64,000 nucleotides of DNA from Paramecium sonneborni. Its lineage: Eukaryota; Ciliophora; Oligohymenophorea; Peniculida; Parameciidae. The notes beneath the pieces are model-generated. The model was not told the DNA's origin and ran no database searches. It worked only from the letters and a program-made list of their open reading frames with translations. The stretch covers positions 92,883-156,882 of the forward strand of contig CAJJDN010000139.1 of assembly GCA_905182985.1 (NCBI GenBank), read 5' to 3'. A program made the translations under genes and the position numbers. Below, in pieces: positions 59,639 to 64,000 of this stretch. Position 1 is the first letter of the stretch, and each line of letters starts with the position of its first letter.

Positions 59639-62333
59639 TCATAATACAAACTTATAAATGCGTATCAATGCTTATTTGAGATCATCAATATTCAATGGTT
59701 TAGTTAACACTGTTTACATTCCACTTTCATAACATTTTTCTATTTCATATTAACCATTAAAGGCTGTTAATCCTATGATAGGAATTGATGGAATGATTTT
59801 TCCGCTCATCATATTTCTTAATCTTTTTGTTGTTTACCATCCATCTAAAATTGGCATTTAACAATCCATTAATATAAATACATATAGTTAACAATCTTCA
59901 TCACATTTTTTAGCTTATTTTACAATATCTATAGCCTATTAACCATTATATGCAAGTTATATTTCAAATCCCATTTATCCAAGAATCATTTCAAGTGCTT
60001 TTTAATTAAAAGAATCATCATCAACTGATAATGCTCTTTAACATTGACATTTTAATTTAAATTTAACTTTGCTGAAGTTTTATTATAATTAACTTTAATC
60101 ATCATTTCTTTATTACATTCTAGACGCAAGTGAATTATGTCTATGTTTATTATTATTTAAAAATTTTGGATTAAAATTAGATTGTATTTATATAAGTTGA
60201 TGAGTTAAACCAAATCTATCGGAATCTATATACTGATATATAATGATTTAATACCTTATATTTATAGATCTGTCTCTATTTAACCTTAAATTCCTAAAAT
60301 TTGATTCGAACTTTTTCCAAAATAATCAGCTACTGATGGAAGTTCTTTTACAGGTATATTTTTAAAAGATGAATTTGTAGGTTCTGCATTAGTAATTATT
60401 AATAAACCTTATATAATTAATTTATTATACCTTATAAACCTTCACTTAAATCAGGTACTGTATTAGGTGTTGATAAAGATCCTCTTTTAAATGTTTTATT
60501 TTGACCTAATTATTAAGTAAAAACTTATGTTTGAGTTTTTATTCTAAATTTTACTTCAACACCTTAATTCAAACCCTTAGAATTAATTTAAAGATAAGAT
60601 TTATTTTAAGGAGCCAATGTTATTAAATTCATTTAACTTACCAATAGTCCTAAACCTTACCATTCATGTTATTATGATATACTTCTATTTAATGCAAAAT
60701 CTTGTAAATTCTATTGTATTTTTGATAATGTTGCAGGTTCTATTCCTTAACCTTAATCTTATATACTAAACAATACATAACCATCAAAACCTTATATAAC
60801 TACTTCAACTTAACCTTTAGAACTAAATTTAACTGAATTTTAAAGTATGTTCACTAAAATTTACATTATTCTATAATAATCAGATTTTATCACTGTTGGA
60901 ATTGATCTCTAAGCATTTACATGCAATCCTATTTTTTTATGCTAAAAAATTAGTTTAAATAAATCATTAATTTCTTATATGATATCTACAAAATTAAAAT
61001 CTGAAAAATCATATTTTATCATCTTCTAATTAAATTATGTGAAATCAATTATATCTCTTATTATATAAGCTTATAATCTTAATGAATTTTTAGCAGGATC
61101 AATAAAATTCTCTTTTAATTATTAAGGTAATTGATTTGTTTAACTTAAACCTTATAAAAATAATTCTGCACTATTTAATGGTGTTCTTAATTCATGTGAA
61201 AAAGAATCTACCATTTTTACTATGAATTATTCTTTTGTTTCAATCTTTTTGAAATTAGTTTACAATGTTATATCCTATATTATTATTAAATATTCATTTT
61301 CATCCTATGCAGATGAAATTTTAAATAATAGATTTCTCTCTTCAAAAAATGCATCATTACCTTTACAAAATGTCGCTGATAATTCTAATTAATCATCGCG
61401 TGTTTTAAATTTTTCTAATTGACCTAAATTTAATAAATTTAAGATTTATTTTATTGTGAAGATTTTAGTTTAAATTTTTTATTATGTTACATTAAATGAA
61501 CCTGAACCTTATAATAAACCATTTTTCTCTAAAACTATGCTTGTTTAATGTATAAAATAATTTTTCTTTTAAACTATTGTGCATTCCACATTTTCTAATA
61601 TAAATTTCCCTATGTCATTTTCAGCTTCAAAAATTTATAATAATTGGTCATTTTCAAATAATATTTCTAAATTTTCCTTTTTAACTATTACAATCCCTAC
61701 AGGAAAATTTTATAATTTATTCATCCATTTTAAACTAACAGATTCACTTATTCGATTAATTAATAATGATTATCTAGTTTAATTTCTTATAGGTTTCAGA
61801 CCTATATTTGATATTTCTTCTAACTTAATTTTCTCTTTCTTTTTTATAGCATGTTGTTTTTCTTTAAAAATCAACATTGTTGCATAACCTACTGAAAAAT
61901 AAGTAACTCCTTATTCATTCCAAGATATCATCAAAAATAATTAAAGAGCATTCAAAGCTATTATACTTATGAAACTAAATTGCTTCTATAAAATATCTAT
62001 CAATTGCTTCTCATAAAATTTAATTAACAGATATCCGTATCTCAAAATTTCTTTAAAATAAAAGCAACAATAAAATATTTGAATCAATTAAGCAAATAAC
62101 ATTATAATTTGCAAATATTTTCTCTTTTTTCTTCCAAATTTCTTTGCAATACAAGGCGATAATATTATACCTAACAATTAGATTGTAATTGTATTGATAG
62201 TTACTATAAAAGAATCTTTTGAATAACCATAAATTATCGCTGATAGAGCAATATCAATTAAGCATTTGAAATAATACCAAAATTCTTTATTATTAAATTT
62301 CATTAATAAATATACAACAATTAAGTTTCTCAT
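59639..62333 (-). CDS. Membrane hybrid histidine kinase (TM, PAS, HisKA, HATPase, receiver)
   Basis: 880 residues with introns at 60408-60430 (23 nt) and 60226-60254 (29 nt). About five hydrophobic segments occupy residues 1-165. A PAS-like region (NFPVGIVIVKKENLEILFEN ... LIIIQDIT) follows. HisKA has the H-box SFSHELRTPLNSAE (His about residue 380). The HATPase domain has an N-box ILVNILQNSVKFS, G1 DQGQGIEPA and G2 GLGLLVS. A Gln-rich linker leads to a receiver domain with ALSVDDD, phospho-acceptor LMDCQMP (Asp about 806) and LTKPL. All phosphorelay residues are present. A separate HPt partner would be expected elsewhere. The signal is unknown. Confidence 0.92.
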
Positions 62334-62583
62334 TTATATATTTTATATGTAAACACTATAATTTGGAATTAAAATATATCACTATTCAAAATATAATTTA
62401 ATTCTATAGATTCAATAATAAGTTGTTAAGTCATTATTTGGAAATATAATTTAGATATCGAATAACGGTTATATTTATCCAAGAAAGATGAATTTTAAAT
62501 TATTCACTTTGAAATCAACTAAGAATAAATTAAATCATTAATTTATTAATAAATATTTTATATATATATGTAAATATATATAC

Positions 62584-63323
62584 TCATTCACAATAAAAGG
62601 CTATACTTTATTACAATTCTAATAATCCAGTTCTGTTTCTTATAAATTATATAATTGAAATTACCTCACGCTGGTAAAGTGAAGAACTTATGATGAATAG
62701 ATATGTTTATCTAATTTTTCTCTACTTTTTTAAACTAATTCATCAATTTTTGAAATTTTATCACATTTTGTAAAAACAATTGTAAATGGTTTTTCTAAAC
62801 TTTACATTAATTATAATGTCATAGAATCAACATCTTTAAATCTGATAATAATTAAAATATATATTTACCCATGTTCACCATCTATTAAAACATATGATTA
62901 TTTTAAAAAAGGGCTATTTTTAATATAATATTGCATAAGATATCCCCAATTTTAAACATCTTTTTTATTTCCTTTTGCAAAACCATAACCAGGAGAATCA
63001 ACAATCACCTTAGATTAGCCTAAATTATAAAAATCTAACGATCTAGTTTTCCCAGGATAATTTGAAGTTTCAGCAATATTTCTTCCTAATAAAGCATTTA
63101 ATAAACTTGATTTTCCTACATTTGATCTTCCTAAAAAATGTAAAATCTTAAATAAATTTACCTATAATTAAAAACTAAGCAATATGAATGATTAATTTAC
63201 CTCTTTTCTTTTAATTTTATTTAATTCTTATTCACGTTATTTTAACTGAAGGAAATTATCAATATTATTTTTCTCGAATTTACCTTCTATACTAATCATT
63301 TTATAGAAAATTTCTGAAGCCAT
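62584..63323 (-). CDS. EngB/YihA-type GTPase, probably organellar
   Basis: 209 residues with introns at 63175-63200 (26 nt), 63131-63161 (31), 62842-62868 (27) and 62639-62664 (26). G1 is [17 protein letters not shown]2 region [13 protein letters not shown]3 [11 protein letters not shown], the family's DGEHGFKDVDSM loop, G4 TKCDKI and G5 TSVRNRTG. The order and length match EngB, a ribosome-assembly GTPase of bacteria and organelles, so mitochondrial function is likely. The G1 strand (FLIIG) is supplied by a 13-nt micro-exon at 63162-63174. The last intron is needed for the expected C-terminal helix (LLELQQSIAF). Confidence 0.93.
63162..63174 (-). other. 13-nt micro-exon of the EngB-like gene
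   Basis: Thirteen bases between two GT...AG introns of 26 and 31 nt encode FLI-I plus the first base of the Gly codon of GRSNVGKSS. Skipping it, or retaining either intron, breaks the frame into the P-loop. It is therefore required by the protein model. Confidence 0.75.
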
Positions 63324-63507
63324 TTGACTCTAAATAAGTCTTGTGGATAATTACTCACATATTTAGGTTTCAGAAATTAGATTGGCTCTCCTTTTAAGTC
63401 AAAAATTGTTGAAGAAAATCGAAATTGAGAAATTTTTATGAACATGCAGAGATAAATAAAATAAATAATATAAAAATCTAATTACTCTCTATTCTTTCGT
63501 TTTTATT

Positions 63508-64000
63508 TCATATCTAATCAGAACACATTCTAAAACTTCTTCTTTAAAAAAGTTCTGAATCTAAATTCAGTGAAATTCTTCTTTAGGATTTTGGTGGTGT
63601 TTATGCTGTATCAAGAGAATATAATGAATTTCTTTAATTGCAATATTTTTCGACTTAAGTCAATTGATTAATTCCCAACTGATCTAAATATGTGACAATT
63701 GATTATTCTATGTCATTTTTAATTGGTAACCATCCGTAAGTAAATTATTCGTTTTTTGATGAATTGTCATTTGATTTCTAGAACTGAGGTGATTGCATTA
63801 ATATTATTATATTTTAATATTATATTTCATGATTTTGAAATCCTTTTATTTCTAATTAGTTTATATTTTCTCACAAATTTATCTGTCCAACCTTTACTTG
63901 CTTTGAAATCAACTCCTTATTTAATCATTTTTAAAGCTTATGTCTAAATCATTGCTCGAGACACTCTTTTATTAGTATTTTATATTGTTTCATGACACCA
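63508..64000 (-). pseudogene. Partial CENP-B-type helix-turn-helix protein, probably broken
   Basis: From the right edge to the TGA at 63827-63829, the minus strand reads VSRAMIQTQALKMIKQGVDF, then KASKGWTDKFVRKYKL. This is the pattern of the CENP-B/Tc5-type DNA-binding HTH (FKASxGWxxKF). A second coding-like piece at 63508-63735 (GWLPIKNDIEQ, TYLDQLGINQLTQVEKYC) could be its downstream part. A 23-nt GT...AG segment starting at the V of FVRK removes the stop but also removes the conserved RKYKL. Domesticated pogo-like transposases carry this HTH, but no transposase catalytic domain is visible. The 5' end is outside the window. Confidence 0.45.

Noticed and set aside
62930..62960. Apparent frameshift in a T run of the EngB-like gene
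   Set aside because: A recount of the homopolymer (six T) gives a continuous [16 protein letters not shown] frame; there is no lesion.

Overview
The window is macronuclear-type DNA from a ciliate, almost certainly Paramecium. Three things support this. Every recognisable gene reads only if TAA and TAG encode glutamine and TGA is the sole stop. Genes are split by very short GT...AG introns (17-33 nt, mostly 22-29). The sequence is AT-rich with compact spacing and families typical of ciliates: large K+ channel families, axonemal proteins and TTL ligases. Standard-code ORF calling fails here. The models below were rebuilt by hand under the ciliate code; in each intact model, intron removal leaves a length divisible by three. 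The species cannot be named from the sequence alone.

Layout. 0-5 kb: an FCP1/SCP-type phosphatase (present twice because of a faulty contig join), a coiled-coil protein, a two-TM protein and an unknown protein. 5.4-9 kb: a tiny one-TM ORF overlapping a METTL18-like histidine methyltransferase, the ribosome factor NSA2 and the axonemal dynein-regulatory subunit DRC4/GAS8. 9-17.3 kb: a head-to-tail array of three paralogous 6-TM K+ channels, each carrying a retroviral-type CCHC zinc knuckle after a cyclic-nucleotide-binding-like fold. 17.3-29 kb: cathepsin C, a dead CutC gene, a coiled-coil protein, an STPGR (PGPG-repeat) ciliary protein, an AGC kinase, uL13, a Nudix hydrolase, a small ORF, a helical protein, a PX protein and eL31. 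29-36 kb: an RBR E3 ligase (partly duplicated at a join), a second SCP-like phosphatase and an S/P/Q-rich coiled-coil protein. 36-42 kb: a gene-poor stretch with a dead PCBD gene, a VPS24/CHMP3-like ESCRT-III subunit, a candidate dual-acylated 60-aa protein (MGQCC start) and eL42. 42-52 kb: a TTL-family ligase, a 320-N gap, an unknown protein and a large B-box-like/coiled-coil protein. 54-64 kb: two unknown proteins, a dead SDS22-like LRR gene with a second relic, a membrane hybrid histidine kinase with PAS and receiver domains, an EngB-type GTPase with a 13-nt micro-exon, and a partial CENP-B-type HTH relic.

Four scaffold joins (single N at 777, 30257 and 51480; 320 N at 46097-46416) are each flanked by direct repeats of 0.7-1.1 kb. 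These look like unmerged contig overlaps, so several apparent gene duplications are assembly artefacts. The relics of CutC, PCBD and SDS22, each a single-copy housekeeping family elsewhere, are what one would expect from loss of duplicates after whole-genome duplication, but that explanation is inference.

There is no operon-like functional cluster. The common threads are cilia (DRC4, STPGR protein, TTL ligase), membrane signalling (K+ channels, hybrid histidine kinase, AGC kinase, phosphatases) and translation (NSA2, uL13, eL31, eL42).
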